Made by a program: the position numbers and the translations under genes
Origin: Globomyces pollinis-pini
Taxonomy: Eukaryota; Chytridiomycota; Chytridiomycetes; Rhizophydiales; Globomycetaceae
Reading direction: 5' to 3'
Length of the DNA: 64,000 nt
Assembly: GCA_025399215.1 (NCBI GenBank)
Contig: MU621130.1
Coordinates: 7,949 to 71,948, forward strand
Shown: positions 1-10,488 of the stretch, piece by piece
How positions within the stretch are numbered: position 1 is the first letter of the stretch
Layout of the letters: each line of letters starts with the position of its first letter
The notes under the pieces: model-generated
What the model was told of the DNA's origin: nothing
The model's database searches: none
The model's input: the letters and a program-made list of their open reading frames with translations, nothing else

Positions 1-95
1 TCACCAATAACTCTGTTTTGAATATTGTCCATTGCTTCTAGTCTTGCTTTTCTAGCATGATGTTGAGGGGGTACGATTTCATCTTTTGGATCCAT
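1..95 (-). CDS. 5' end of an unrecognised protein (partial, runs off left edge)
   Basis: An open reading frame on the minus strand starts with ATG at 95..93 and stays open to the window edge, giving 31 residues that begin MDPKDEIVPPQHHARKARLE. The segment is rich in charged residues (QHHARKARLEAMDNIQNR) and looks like a soluble, probably helical N-terminus. It has no signal peptide. It diverges from ALG5, with about 250 bp between the two start codons that would hold both promoters. I do not recognise the family from this fragment. The reading frame and ATG context are seen directly; that it is a real gene is inferred from frame openness and spacing. Confidence 0.45.
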   Translation of the reverse strand, partial: MDPKDEIVPPQHHARKARLEAMDNIQNRVIG

Positions 96-342
96 TTGAA
101 TAAAATATACAAAGTTGTGTGGAGAATGAAGAACCGTTTTCTTACAGCACTTTCACAGTTTCAAAGCACTAAAGTGATGAACATCTGAACCGGTTAAATT
201 CTCTTTACTTTTACCTTTTAATTTACTCAAGTGATGATTGCAACATAAAGATATCGTACCAATTGCTTATTAAAAATGAGTCTATTATAGAAACAGACTA
301 GGATTAATCGAGATATTTTATTCATTGATCGTGTACAATTCA

Positions 343-1491
343 ATGGGTTCGTGGCTGGTGAATTTTAGTTTCCATTTTATGTCATTTGCTACCATACTTG
401 TGGTTGCAATCATTGGTTTGATTTCGACCATTTATTTGGTTCTACAATTCACTTCCTCAAGTCCATTACCATTAAGTAAAGATGAACAATATTACTACGA
501 TCAATCTTCAAAGAAAATGATGCCTTTTAACAGTTTAAAGGATCGTGCATTGGTATCATTATCGATTGTCATTCCTGCTTATAATGAAGCTGAACGTCTT
601 CCAATTATGATGGATGAAACTCTTCTATATTTGAACAAAAGGTTTGCATGTCTGACTGAAGATTTGCTAGATTAGCTGAAGATAAATCATTCTCTTACGA
701 AATTATTGTCGTTGAAGATGGATGCTCAGATGCTACGGGAGAAGTAACATTATCTTATGCTGAAAAGCATCACAAAAATGATAAACGAAGCTCAATCAAA
801 CTTTTGACTCTACTTAAGAACAGAGGGAAAGGAGGGGCTGTGATACAGGTAGCATAAATCTTGAATGAATTAAAGGGAATTTCTGTCTCTTCTGGTGAAC
901 GGATATTGTTTGTAGATGCAGATGGGGCCAGTAAATTTTCAGACCTGGATTTATTGGAGATACAAATGGATAATATTGAAAAAGAAGGTTTAGGGTTTGT
1001 GATTGGATCTCGAGCACATATGGTGACTTCAGAAGCTGTGGTTAAGGTTTTGACTGGCTTTTCTTATCTTTAGAGGACATTTTTAAGAAACATATTGATG
1101 CGCATTTTCCATTTAGTGGTCTTTGTGCTTGGAGTACACTCAATTAAAGATACCCAATGCGGTTTTAAACTGTTCACTAGAAAGGCCGCACAGGTGATTA
1201 TTGTAGTAGTTGACAATTAGAAAATCATTCCAAACATGCACAGTGAAGGTAAGTCTATAGTAAATAATCTTTGGTTGGATATTTGACATCGAATTACTGA
1301 TACTGGCATTCCGCAAAGGGATACCTGTTCGTGAAGTACCTATAGATTGGCAAGAAGTCGAAGGGAGTAAGATGTCACTGTTTAGAGATGGGGTATTATT
1401 GTTCGTGTTTATTCTTTAGATAATTATGGTACTAAATCTACTGAGGATTCGCTTGAGTTATTTATTTGGCGTTTGGAATGATAATAAATAA
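343..1491 (+). CDS. ALG5: Dolichyl-phosphate beta-glucosyltransferase (ALG5), spliced
   Basis: ALG5 transfers glucose from UDP-glucose to dolichyl phosphate on the cytosolic face of the ER, supplying Dol-P-Glc for N-glycan precursor assembly. The start at 343 gives an N-terminal membrane anchor (about residues 10-35), then the GT2 fold: [18 protein letters not shown], the KNRGKGGAV loop, the metal-binding DADGA, GSRAH and [11 protein letters not shown], and a C-terminal [11 protein letters not shown]. Six exons are joined by introns at 642-670, 849-875, 1047-1073, 1194-1220, 1249-1273 and 1393-1419; four of these are exactly 27 nt. The fifth appears to end in TG rather than AG, or carries a sequence error. 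The family identity is firm because all signature blocks occur in order. Confidence 0.9.
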
Positions 1492-1551
1492 GACTCAATA
1501 AGCATTGTGATACTTTACTTTGAACATTTTTTTCTTTCAATTACCTTTACA

Positions 1552-2658
1552 ATGCTTGGGTTACTTTTTATGCTAAGTTGTGTTGCATATGGTCAGAATA
1601 TCGTTGGTTGTCCTGTATATGATCCCTCAGGAAGACTGCATTTATTCACTTCCAAAGGCGATTATTCGTTGAGTTCTAATTCTTATGAATTATTACCAAC
1701 TTCTCCGATCCGACCTTCTTTCAAAACCTCAAATTTGGTCTGCATGCCTGCAAATTTACTAAATTCCGTTTACTTTCTGAATGCGGACGAGAAGACCCCA
1801 AATCTCTTACACTCTTTTAACTTTGATACTAAAGCTTGGAGAAGTGTCACATTGACTGGTCCAGCTCCAAATATGGCCAATTTGAAAGCAATAATGGACC
1901 ATGATACGTTGGTTATTTATGCATTCGCGGATGGACAAATGATTCGAATTGGAGATGCAAATGAACTGAATTTACGATTTGATACCAATCCTAATCAATC
2001 ATTCAGTCTTCCATGGATACCGGCTTCCAACAATCCGGTCCCATTCTCTGGTGCAAATTATTCTCCAGTAATGGCACACGCTTGGTTCAATATATATTTC
2101 TTTGGAGTACCAGGAACCTCAGCAGGGCAAGTTTGGGGATTCAGAATTCATTATGGGGAATGGGGTTCACGTCCACAACCAGTGGGATCTGATTTTCCGG
2201 TTTCAAATGGGCAAGCAACCACATTTTTCTTCAAGTATCCAGAGCAAAACACACATAATGGGGCTCCAGCGCATGTAGCTTTTATTCCAGATGATTTAAG
2301 TGGAGTATATGTGGTGAATTCATATGTGAATACTACAACGAAATCAGTTGGCCCACCATCATCAGGTTCAAGCCCAGCCTCTCGTTATGCAGCCAGTGGG
2401 ACAACGTTAGTGCAATTTACACCTTCCACTGGCTTAGTCAGAACATTGGATTTTACCTGGTTGGCAAATAAGCAACCAGACCCTAAAAATAAGTGGATTG
2501 ATTTACCAGCCCCTTATAGTGCTACATCAGTGGGCAGTAATGGTGAAGTGACCGGATCTGGATCTGGCTCTGATAAAAAGTCTCAATCAAGGAACGATTA
2601 TACCTTATTAGAATCTTTGATTTTGTTTTTAGTTGGGGCAGCATTTTCTATAATTTGA
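1552..2658 (+). CDS. Secreted, probably GPI-anchored kelch-like surface protein
   Basis: Single-exon gene of 368 residues. The ATG at 1552 was chosen over an upstream non-ATG start because it opens directly into a signal peptide (MLGLLFMLSCVAYGQ). The mature part has beta-propeller-like spacing of Gly/Trp/Asn-rich blocks (for example YDPSGRLHLFTSKGDYSL, then WIPASNNPVPFSGANYSPVMAHAWF), as in kelch or galactose-oxidase-like fungal surface proteins. The C-terminus has a Ser/Gly-rich stretch (TGSGSGSDKKSQSR) followed by a hydrophobic tail ending at residue 368, the layout of a GPI-attachment signal. No copper-oxidase ligands could be assigned, so an enzymatic role is not claimed. It lies about 60 bp after ALG5. 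Confidence 0.65.
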   Translation: MLGLLFMLSCVAYGQNIVGCPVYDPSGRLHLFTSKGDYSLSSNSYELLPTSPIRPSFKTSNLVCMPANLLNSVYFLNADEKTPNLLHSFNFDTKAWRSVTLTGPAPNMANLKAIMDHDTLVIYAFADGQMIRIGDANELNLRFDTNPNQSFSLPWIPASNNPVPFSGANYSPVMAHAWFNIYFFGVPGTSAGQVWGFRIHYGEWGSRPQPVGSDFPVSNGQATTFFFKYPEQNTHNGAPAHVAFIPDDLSGVYVVNSYVNTTTKSVGPPSSGSSPASRYAASGTTLVQFTPSTGLVRTLDFTWLANKQPDPKNKWIDLPAPYSATSVGSNGEVTGSGSGSDKKSQSRNDYTLLESLILFLVGAAFSII

Positions 2659-2933
2659 ATAAATTCTGTGGTCTATATATTAATTCCTTTTAATTCAAAA
2701 GAAAAATCGTACATTAGTAATCAAAGGAATTATGCAATTAATAGATTTACGCGATTAATCACAAGCAACCAACAAAGATTGTACAGCCACCATCAATCAG
2801 AGATCATAGTACATTTCCAATACTACGTTACAAGATGATCTCCAACATGGACCGTAGAGATAACTAAAATTGAGTCAGTGGCACTTTAACTTCACCATAA
2901 AATAAGTTTGTCTTTCTTTTCCCCTTTCTTCAA

Positions 2934-5900
2934 ATGGCAGACGAAGAAAGTAACAGAAACACTAGAAGTCGGCCAATATATTACCCGAGAAAGAGGAGCT
3001 TTGCTGTTCCAGCAAGATCACATTTTGTTTCACGGTCTTCTGATGGTAAGTATTCTAGGGTTAATAGTAGCGTGTGAATCTCAATATGCCATTACTGCTC
3101 ATGAAATCAGACAGGTTAGAATTTATTATCTTAATCTGTCCTTAGCAAACTATGTCTTGGACTTTTAGAGAATTATCTTCATATGCAGTTGGTGAATCTC
3201 CAGCAAGTGAACAACCATTAACCGAAAATGGTCAGCCATCAAACGATGAAAACTCTCCTGTTTTGGCTGGAAAACCAAGTCTATATTTACCCACTCAACC
3301 TGCAGTTGTACCTGAAGAAAGATTGGATGAAACGGAACATAATGTTACTGAGACCACTCCATTAATAACAATTACAACTTCAACATCAGCTAGGGCTTCC
3401 GCAGTTCCAGCAGCTACATTAAATGATTTTACTTACGACAATGTCAAAAGTGTCTGTAAAACTGGATTATTATCGCTTCCAGCAGTATGTCTGGCGGTTA
3501 TGTTGACTCTACTGGATGCGATGTCATATGGGATCATTGTCTTTCCCCATTCAGACCCACATATTCCAGTACTACATAATCTGTAACATTAGGTGACTGG
3601 ACCGCAAGCAGGAATTTCAATGTTTTTAGTCAGGTATGTACTTACTTACACAAGATGTTTGGTGGATATAAATATCGATTATCTTTTTCACATGAATGAC
3701 AATTCATCCCTTTTAGTTCAATTGTTGCCCAGATTGTGTATACCGCTGGTGGCTCTGCATTTAAAGGAGCAGTTGGAAGCATGGTAAATCTATTTTTAGT
3801 TTTTATGTGGTAGATGATAGAAGTGATGCCCTTTTTGCATATTATGTGTGCCATAATTGAAGGACAAATGGTGGGGAAAAGCGATCATAGCATCTTGGCA
3901 ACCATCATGGTTGCCTACGCGATGTCGACTTTGTTCACAGGCATGGTGTTTCTATTGATTGGGATTTTCAATTTGGGTACAGTCATACAGTTCTTTCCTC
4001 GACACATTCTTGTTGGGTGTATTGGTAAACACTTGTGAAGTTTTAATATTTTAGGTGGGATTGGATTCTTTCTGTTGCTGACTGGAATTGAGGTACTTGA
4101 CACGGTTTTTTAAACCCCAAAAGGTTACTGCACATATTGTTCCAGATATATCTTATGAATATTTGCTTAAAATATTGGAATGGGGAGCATTGAAACTTTG
4201 GGGATCATCATTTTTGGTGGCAATACTTCTTAAAACAATTCAACATTTCATTGAACATCCTATGCTGGTGCCAATATTTTACATCTCTGTACCTATTGTG
4301 TTTTACATGATTGTGTTCATTTTCAATCTGCAGTTGAATTACCTAAGACAAGAAGGATGGTTATTTAATTTTGAAAGTGCTACCGATGCACCATTTTACC
4401 TGTTCTGGACATTCTTTGATTTTAAGGAAGTCAATTGGAGTGCTGTGCTTTGTATTTACTTCCTCGTATTTAATTCTAGCAACTCTTCCTACTCAATTTG
4501 CATTAACTTTCTTTGGTATTTTGCATGTGCCAATCAATGGTATGGCGATATCAACTTTACTTTAGTTCCTGCATTATCTATTTCTACAAAACAAGATATC
4601 AATCTTTCAAAAGAAATCATTGGACATGGACTTAGCAACATTGCATCAGGATTGATTGGTGGAACACAGAATTACTTGGTGTATTCAAATTCACTCTTGT
4701 ATATCCGATCTGGAGGAGATTCTACAATAAGTGGTGTATTATTAACTATTGCAACAATCGTTCTTTGGATTAAAGGAAGTGCAGTCATTGAATTTGTTCC
4801 ATCTATAGTTGTTGGATCGTAATATCCAATTTATTTGATTTTAGATTGATTTTCCATCTTGGAATTGATCTGTTAAAGGAAAGTATCTTTGATACCTGGA
4901 ACGTCGGAATGCATCCTTTTGAATACTACACAATCGTCATTATCGTGTTGGTTATGGGTAATTAAAAGTAGTGTAACCTTTGCAGGCGTGGTTGGATTTA
5001 CTGAAGGGATCATGGTTGGAATTATGCTGGCTTGTATTTTCTTTGGTAATTGTTATATGATTTCTCATATTATTAGTGGTAATGTATTCACGTCGAAGCA
5101 TAATCCGGGATACTTTTAATGGTGCTCAGTTGAGATCTACTGTGCATCGTTTATTTAGACAACAGAATTTCCTTGATAAAGTGGGTGATCAAACCCATAT
5201 CATAAAACTACAAGGATTTATGTTTTTTGGAACTGTCAATCAATGTACAACTTTCCCCTTTGACTAACTACTAGTGGATACATATATTAAGGAAGTACAA
5301 CGAGATTCTCCACGAACGAGATTTTTCGTCTTGGATTTTTCTTTGATTAGTGGGATTGATTACTCTGGATTAGAAACTTTCTTGCGAATTAAACGAAATT
5401 TGACTCAATCAAATACGCATTTAATTTTCTGTGGTTTACAGTCATTAGAAAACGATATTCGACCATCAGGAATTTTTGATTTTGATGAAGACAGTACCGT
5501 TGATGAATCACTTTTAGTTCATATTTTTGATACCCTCAATGATTCACTAGAATGGACCGAGAATTTCCTATTATCCACGTATTATATTAAAAGTGTTCAA
5601 ACCGACCCATTAACAGTTCCTAATTCTTCATGGAACTTGGTAGATTTAGGAAGACAGAGTATAGCATCTACTCCTAGAGCTCAGCAAGTCAGCTTTGAAG
5701 CAGAAAGAGTCATTAATAGTAAGGTATTGTCAACATTGACTTTTAGATTTTCCACATATATCTTCACCATTGACCAAGAATTCCACTTCGTATGAGCCAT
5801 TTCGATTTCTTATGCAAGCATTATCTGAACGAGATACAATCGATGAAGAGTTATTGGATGTTTTTGGACCTAAGTTTGTCAATCATGAATATAGAAGTGG

Positions 5901-6243
5901 CCATGTGATTTATTTATCAGGATCTATTGCAAAATCATTATATATAGTGGAATCGGGTGAATTAGGTCTTTCATTAGCTGATCCAATGGCAGGTGATAAA
6001 ATTGTTGAAACCTTGATACCTGGAACGATGGTAGGAGAACTTGAAATGTTTTCCAAACGACCTCGAATCTGTTCGTTGGTTTGTTTATCGGATGCATCCG
6101 TATGGGAACTTTCCAAAGAAAGTTTTGATGCACTCTCTAAATCACATCCTCATGTGGTATTGAAGTTTGTGACAGAGGTAGCAGTTACTTTTGATGCTCA
6201 GCGATTCTACAATACTGTTCATCATTGGTCACAATTACGATAA
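2934..6243 (+). CDS. SulP (SLC26-type) transporter with STAS and cyclic-nucleotide-binding domains, Vsb1-like
   Basis: A polytopic anion-transporter-family protein of the fungal Vsb1 type. A polar N-terminus (MADEESNRNTRSRPIYYPRK) precedes the SulP core: YGIIVFPHSDPHIP, GPQAGISMFLV, the conserved LPTQFALTFFGILHVPIN and NYLVYSNSLLYIRSGG. A STAS domain follows (about 5200-5700; TRFFVLDFSLISGIDYSG), then a CAP_ED cyclic-nucleotide-binding fold (about 5780-6240; GELGLSLADP, GTMVGELEMFSKRPR). At least 14 short introns of 22-31 nt, plus one of about 84 nt, are needed to keep frame; each has GT and AG ends. The junction near 5718 works with donor GTAAGG. This three-domain arrangement is known for fungal vacuolar SulP proteins; the transported substrate cannot be read from the sequence. 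Confidence 0.85.
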
Positions 6244-7015
6244 AACAGTTTTTTCTAATATATACTGTTCTTGTTGACTATTAAATTAAGCATCATTGAA
6301 ATATTATTGGACAACAATTTCTTCAAGGTATTTTCAACTTAATTTTAGATCATACAGAGGATTATTGTGGGTCTATTTGGATATCAGATTTACCAGTGGT
6401 GGTACTTGGAAAAGTTTTTTTATGAAAGGTATCACCAATATCATAGACCGTATTGTAACATTGGATCGACTTTCTTGTTGAGTGCTCGACATCAAAGAAC
6501 AAGGTAGACTTTACTAGTCATTCCAGAACTCGTTTGATTTACGTTGACGAATCATTAATAATTTTTACAAATAATTATAAACAATAATACCAAACACTAA
6601 TGCCAAAATCAAGTAGTTTGGATAGTACTTCAGGTTACTCTAAGGTAAATGATTGTGATCCAAAATAGTTTCAAACTCCAAATGAACGGTATGTGTCATT
6701 ATGAGACGTTTCTCCGATTTCCCGAATGAGTCCAAAATGATTTAGAATACTTGAAAAATGATTTTTTTTAAAATTCAAACCAGCAGTTCCCACCGGTTCT
6801 CATTTACCAATCATCCTACTCACTCATCAGGAATTATATGTGGTCCAATGATCCAGAAAGTGCTTTTAAAACACGAAAACTTTCACATTTGTCAGGATGA
6901 CACACATATTAGTCAACATGAACATCCAACAAGAAAGATAAAAAATTTTAAATACTGATTCATACTTTGACATATAAAGCCAAACCTTTGACAATTGAAA
7001 TTTTTCAAATTGTAA
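6244..7015. other. 772-bp interval with no confidently resolved gene
   Basis: This gap is long for such a compact neighbourhood and probably holds one or two small spliced genes. Candidates seen include a plus-strand stretch near 6350-6480 that reads open through several hydrophobic and aromatic residues, a plus-strand ATG at 6600 (MPKSSSLDSTSGYSK) followed by a good donor, and a minus-strand stretch ending near 6567 with a tail-anchor-like hydrophobic end (YPNYLILALVFGIIVYNYL). None could be joined into a convincing start-to-stop model, so none is called. Confidence 0.3.
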
Positions 7016-7511
7016 ATGGAACAACAGAATGATAACCCTTTTAATGAAGTATGGGATTTGGACTTTCTAAAGACTATTCCTGTCACTACTACCTCAAGTA
7101 ACAAAGATGTGAATACAAGACAGAATTCTAATTCAGAGCAACCATCTCTGTATTCGGGTACAGATACAACAGATTCTCATCAATTAAACAATACTTTGTT
7201 TGACCAAAAAAAAGACTCGGATTTAACAGACAGCCAAATAAAAAGACTAAAGAATACCAAAGGTATTAAAAATTGATTTTATTAATCCTATAGCTGCAAA
7301 GAAATCAAGAGACAAGGCCAGACATAAAGTTGATTCCTTGGAACGAGACCAATCAGACTTACGTAAATCCCTGTCCGATTTGAGATTCAAACTGGCTCAA
7401 ATAGAATTGCAGGTGAAATTAAGCAATGACAAGGTAGCTTTAATGAATCAAAGAAATGAAGAATTGGAGCTTCGAATAATGCAATATCAAAACATGCTGT
7501 TCAATAAATAG
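7016..7511 (+). CDS. bZIP transcription factor
   Basis: Two exons joined by a 31-nt intron (7263-7293), giving about 154 residues. The acidic/polar N-terminal half (MEQQNDNPFNEVWDLDFLKT) is followed by a basic region with the bZIP signature N-x2-AA-x2-SR (NTKAAKKSRDKARHK) and a long amphipathic coiled coil (about 60 residues) running to the stop. The intron falls exactly inside the basic region, between NTK and AA, in phase 1. It should bind DNA as a dimer in the nucleus; target genes are unknown. A second bZIP gene with the same intron position lies at 9990-10380, so the two are probably paralogues. Confidence 0.88.
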
Positions 7512-8047
7512 ATTCACTTTCCCTTTTTATAAAGCAATATCATTTTAATATATTATTTTATCCTGTATACTCTAAAATATGTAGCATGTAACGGTTTTGT
7601 TGATGGGAGTTCAGCCGGAGATATTAAATGATAAGAGTCATCATGCCTCTCCATTATCTCCATTACACAGCGTTATATGCTGTCTATTATGTCTATATAT
7701 TGAACAAGAAAGGTTTAAGAACGTCACTGTTCTACGAATTACTATGTAACCCTCTCCATTTCATAGCATTCCATGTTTTCTATTAAGTCTATTTATTAAA
7801 CAAGAAAGGTTTAAGAACTAGTTTATCAATTATTGTTTTACTAGTTGGTTATCTTTAAAATCTATGAACTCCCATAGAAGAGTCAAAGCGATATTTCTTT
7901 ACACCATTGCTGATTGTAATACAATCAATCTAGTAAAGTATTGCTCGTCGTGTCTTTACTTTGACATTTTGCGAAGGGTTTCACCTCCTTTTGTGATCAA
8001 CCTAGATCACAAAAACACAATCAAATCTTTACAAAATAATTTTGTAA
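7512..8047. other. Intergenic region with a diverged direct repeat
   Basis: No open frame with splice support was found. The stretch contains two diverged copies of a roughly 65-bp element (see the repeat entry) and AT-rich flanks next to the RRM gene. It probably contains the bZIP 3' UTR and the RRM promoter. Confidence 0.4.
7657..7818 (+). repeat. Two diverged direct copies of a ~65-bp element
   Basis: Copy 1 (about 7657-7722) and copy 2 (about 7751-7818) share the order CTCCATT, TCTATTA, GTCTAT and the identical block AACAAGAAAGGTTTAAGAAC, with scattered substitutions. The spacing is about 95 bp. They are non-coding and look like an old local duplication. Confidence 0.7.
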
Positions 8048-9095
8048 ATGCCAGCTAAAAACAGTTTCCAAGAATTAGAAAAAAGATTGATTGTCATTCG
8101 TAATATTCCAGTATCTTTGTCCAGTAATACTCTCAACAATTGGTTTTCTTCTTTTGGTTCTATCTTGGTATTTTCTTTCAATCTTTTTAATAATTAGAAA
8201 TTTGAATTAGTTTCCTCAGAAGTTCATCCTCAGAAAAATGAAGCGGTGATATTATTCCAAAATGATACTATTGTGGATACCATTGTTGATTCAAAAATTC
8301 CTTGCATTGGAGGTATTGCTTTACTTTATCAAATCATTGACTCGATTATCTTTGAACAATTTCATGACTTCAATCATTTACTTTATCTCTATTTTGATTA
8401 TCTTTTGAACAATCTCATGCCTTCAATCATTTACTTTATCTCTACTAGTATTTTTTGATCATACCATCACACTGTTATCACAAAACAGCAGTTGATTAAT
8501 TTTTTAGGATTTTTCATTGAACGTTTTGATCATAATGCTCCAGTAACAGAACTATTGTTGAAGAGAATTTCACAATGGGCGACAATGGAAGATAATTTGG
8601 GAATGGCCAATGAAATTAGTAAAACTATGAAATCAGAGTAATTCATTCAAGTGATTCATTCTAGTCCAATCTCTGGTGATAACTTGAATTCAGTAAATGT
8701 TCCAACTGCAAAGGATCATAACGATATGGCTAACCAATTGATCACTTCTTATGCTCAAATCCTTGCAACCACTTTTCTAACAGTCGAGAGTATCGGAGGT
8801 TTTTATTTTTTAAAACTAATATTTAGAATATTGGGGAATCTTCTCTCTCCTTGACTCTGTGAACCATAAATTTCACGCAATTGAAAGGGTGAATTCCATC
8901 CTAAACTATTTTAAAGTGTTTGATACTCTATCTTCCGTTCATCATATCGGGAAAAAGATCAAAATGAAAGTAGCAGAGAAAAGTATTGGAAAGCCAGTTG
9001 TTGATCAATATGAGGAATTAAAGCGAATCGGACATGAAATGTTTGATAGAACAAAGGATATCATTGACTTGGAACATCGTAGAGTTGCCGATTAA
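8048..9095 (+). CDS. RRM-domain protein with helical C-terminus (Vip1/BPA1-like layout)
   Basis: Five exons (introns 8168-8197, 8313-8507, 8638-8664, 8799-8826) give about 256 residues. Residues 10-75 form an RNA-recognition-motif-like fold (RLIVIRNIPVSLSSNTLNNWF, then FELVSSEV, EAVILFQN). The rest is helical: ANQLITSYAQILATTFL, VNHKFHAIERVNSILNYF, and a C-terminus rich in Lys/Glu. An RRM followed by a long helical tail with alternating short helices is the layout of the fungal Vip1 and plant BPA1 proteins, which bind membranes or RNA; assignment here rests on layout, not on close identity. The second intron (195 nt) is unusually long because of an internal tandem duplication. Confidence 0.6.
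8344..8447 (+). repeat. Tandem 52-bp duplication inside an intron
   Basis: Two adjacent copies of a 52-bp unit (about 8344-8395 and 8396-8447) share GATTATCTTT, GAACAAT, TTCAATCATTTACTTTATCT with a few substitutions. They lie within the second intron of the RRM gene and explain why it is about seven times the local intron size. Confidence 0.85.
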
Positions 9096-9511
9096 ATGGA
9101 CATACCTGGTATGTCCAGTCATACCATGTTATGAGTATCCAAATAGTGTATTAATAAAAATCAATCATAGTGCATCCGATATTCATATTAGTAGTTGTAT
9201 CAATTCTGACATGATCATTAATTCTCATAGTGCAGCTGTTAAATTCATATTTAGTAGCGGTATTTGAAATGACAATGTCATTAATTCTTGCTCGTTTTAG
9301 ATTTACTCAAAATTAGTGATAACCAATCAAATGATTCAAAATTAATGAATGTACAAAACCATCAATATGATACAAACAATCAATAGATCAATATCATTCA
9401 TCCAAAGCAACACCCAGTTTGTAGTTTTCATGGAGTGAGTTGTTTATGTGTCATTATGACGTGTAAATGAGAATCAACAAACACGCTATTTTAACTATTT
9501 TTTAAAAGTAG
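9096..9511. other. AT-rich intergenic region, no gene seen
   Basis: Frames are closed on both strands beyond short chance openings. The region contains repeated short words such as CAAAATTA and AATCAA and leads into the start of the small cysteine-rich secreted protein, so it is likely its promoter plus the RRM 3' UTR. Confidence 0.4.
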
Positions 9512-9667
9512 ATGAAATTCTTGCAGATATTATTTTTGATTTCAGTAGTATTTTCAGCAGCACCACCAGTTTGTACCGATATTTCTAGTTGTTTTTGCAC
9601 CCTTTTTTCCCACTCTCAAGGATGTATATGTGCCACCAACCCAGAATCCCCCGACTGTCTTGAATGA
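9512..9667 (+). CDS. Small cysteine-rich secreted peptide (51 aa)
   Basis: An intronless 51-codon frame starting at ATG 9512 and ending TGA at 9665-9667. Residues 1-17 form a clean signal peptide (MKFLQILFLISVVFSAA). The mature part of about 34 residues has six cysteines spaced C-x5-C-x-C-x8-C-x-C-x8-C, two of the pairs being CxC. This layout is typical of small secreted fungal proteins whose disulfides stabilise them outside the cell; a role at the host interface is only a guess. I do not recognise a family. It is too short for routine gene callers and could be missed, but the signal peptide, even cysteine number and in-frame stop all support it. Confidence 0.6.
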   Translation: MKFLQILFLISVVFSAAPPVCTDISSCFCTLFSHSQGCICATNPESPDCLE

Positions 9668-9989
9668 TAACAATATCAATTTTGTATGGTTTTCTATACT
9701 AGATACTTTAGGGTTAATAGTATTAACTTAATACATGAATTTGACCAAGTTTTTTATTATTTCTCAATTTTTAGTTAATAAAAAGAGTTTAAGATTGATA
9801 TGAATTGAATGGAATGAATTTATAATCCAATTCAAGTTAATTGTACTTTGAATTCAGAATTTTATTAGAGTCGGGATTTGAAATTTTTTGTCGGCTTTTC
9901 CATGTTTTTGACTCACCATTTTCACTTGTGACTCATTCTGACACAACCCTTATTTCTTATACTTTGAATATTCTTTTTAAAAAAATTTC
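9668..9989. other. AT-rich intergenic region, no gene seen
   Basis: Runs of T and A with no supported frame. This presumably holds the 3' UTR of the small secreted peptide and the promoter of the second bZIP gene. Confidence 0.4.
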
Positions 9990-10380
9990 ATGTCAAAGAT
10001 AACTAAAGTAAATTCAGAAGGTAATTCAGTATCAAAAGAATTAGCAGAGAAGAGAGCAAGGAATAGTGAAGGTTTGTTTGATTTCTTTTAAATTGGTAGC
10101 TGCTAGGAGATGCAGAGATAAAGTAAAAAACAGAATCGAACAATTAGAAACAGAAAATATGGGTTTACTGGAAGAAAAAAGAGATTTATATTTACGATTT
10201 GTTCAATGCGAAACTATGTTAAAGACATCTGAAGAAAATTTAAAGAAAGCTAATGAAAGAAATGAAGCTTTAGAAGCAAGATTAGCTCAATTTCAAAAGT
10301 TTATTTTGTATACAGCAGCAAAAGGAAAACTCGATCAACAAGACCTACCCAGTATAATAGGCGATTACAATGCATCTTAA
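9990..10380 (+). CDS. bZIP transcription factor (second copy)
   Basis: Two exons joined by a 28-nt intron (10072-10099) give about 120 residues. The short N-terminus (MSKITKVNSEGNSVSKELAE) leads straight into a canonical basic region, KRARNSEAARRCRDKVKNR, with N-x2-AA-x2-CR, followed by a long coiled coil (LETENMGLLEEKRDL onward) of about 60 residues. The intron interrupts the basic region at the same codon and phase as in the bZIP gene at 7016-7511 (NSE|AA versus NTK|AA). It lacks the long acidic N-terminal region of that gene, so it may act as a partner or as an inhibitory dimerisation subunit; that role is inference. Confidence 0.88.
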
Positions 10381-10488
10381 ACCCCAATGCGTCTAATAAA
10401 TTTGTTGTTTAATTTTATCAAAATAATAAGATCCATCATCATAAAAGTACATTTTTTACTGAAATTGTTTGATTTTGGGACAAATTTG

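Noticed and set aside
6838..6905. Minus-strand HPDK followed by FRVLKALS, looking like part of a J-domain (DnaJ).
   Set aside because: The preceding 30 residues and the distance between HPDK and the next helix do not fit a J-domain, frames break on both sides, and no gene model can include it.
10387..10488. An upstream in-frame ATG that would extend haspin by 34 residues.
   Set aside because: The extension is hydrophobic and AT-biased, unlike a kinase N-terminus, and it lies just 7 bp after the previous stop codon.
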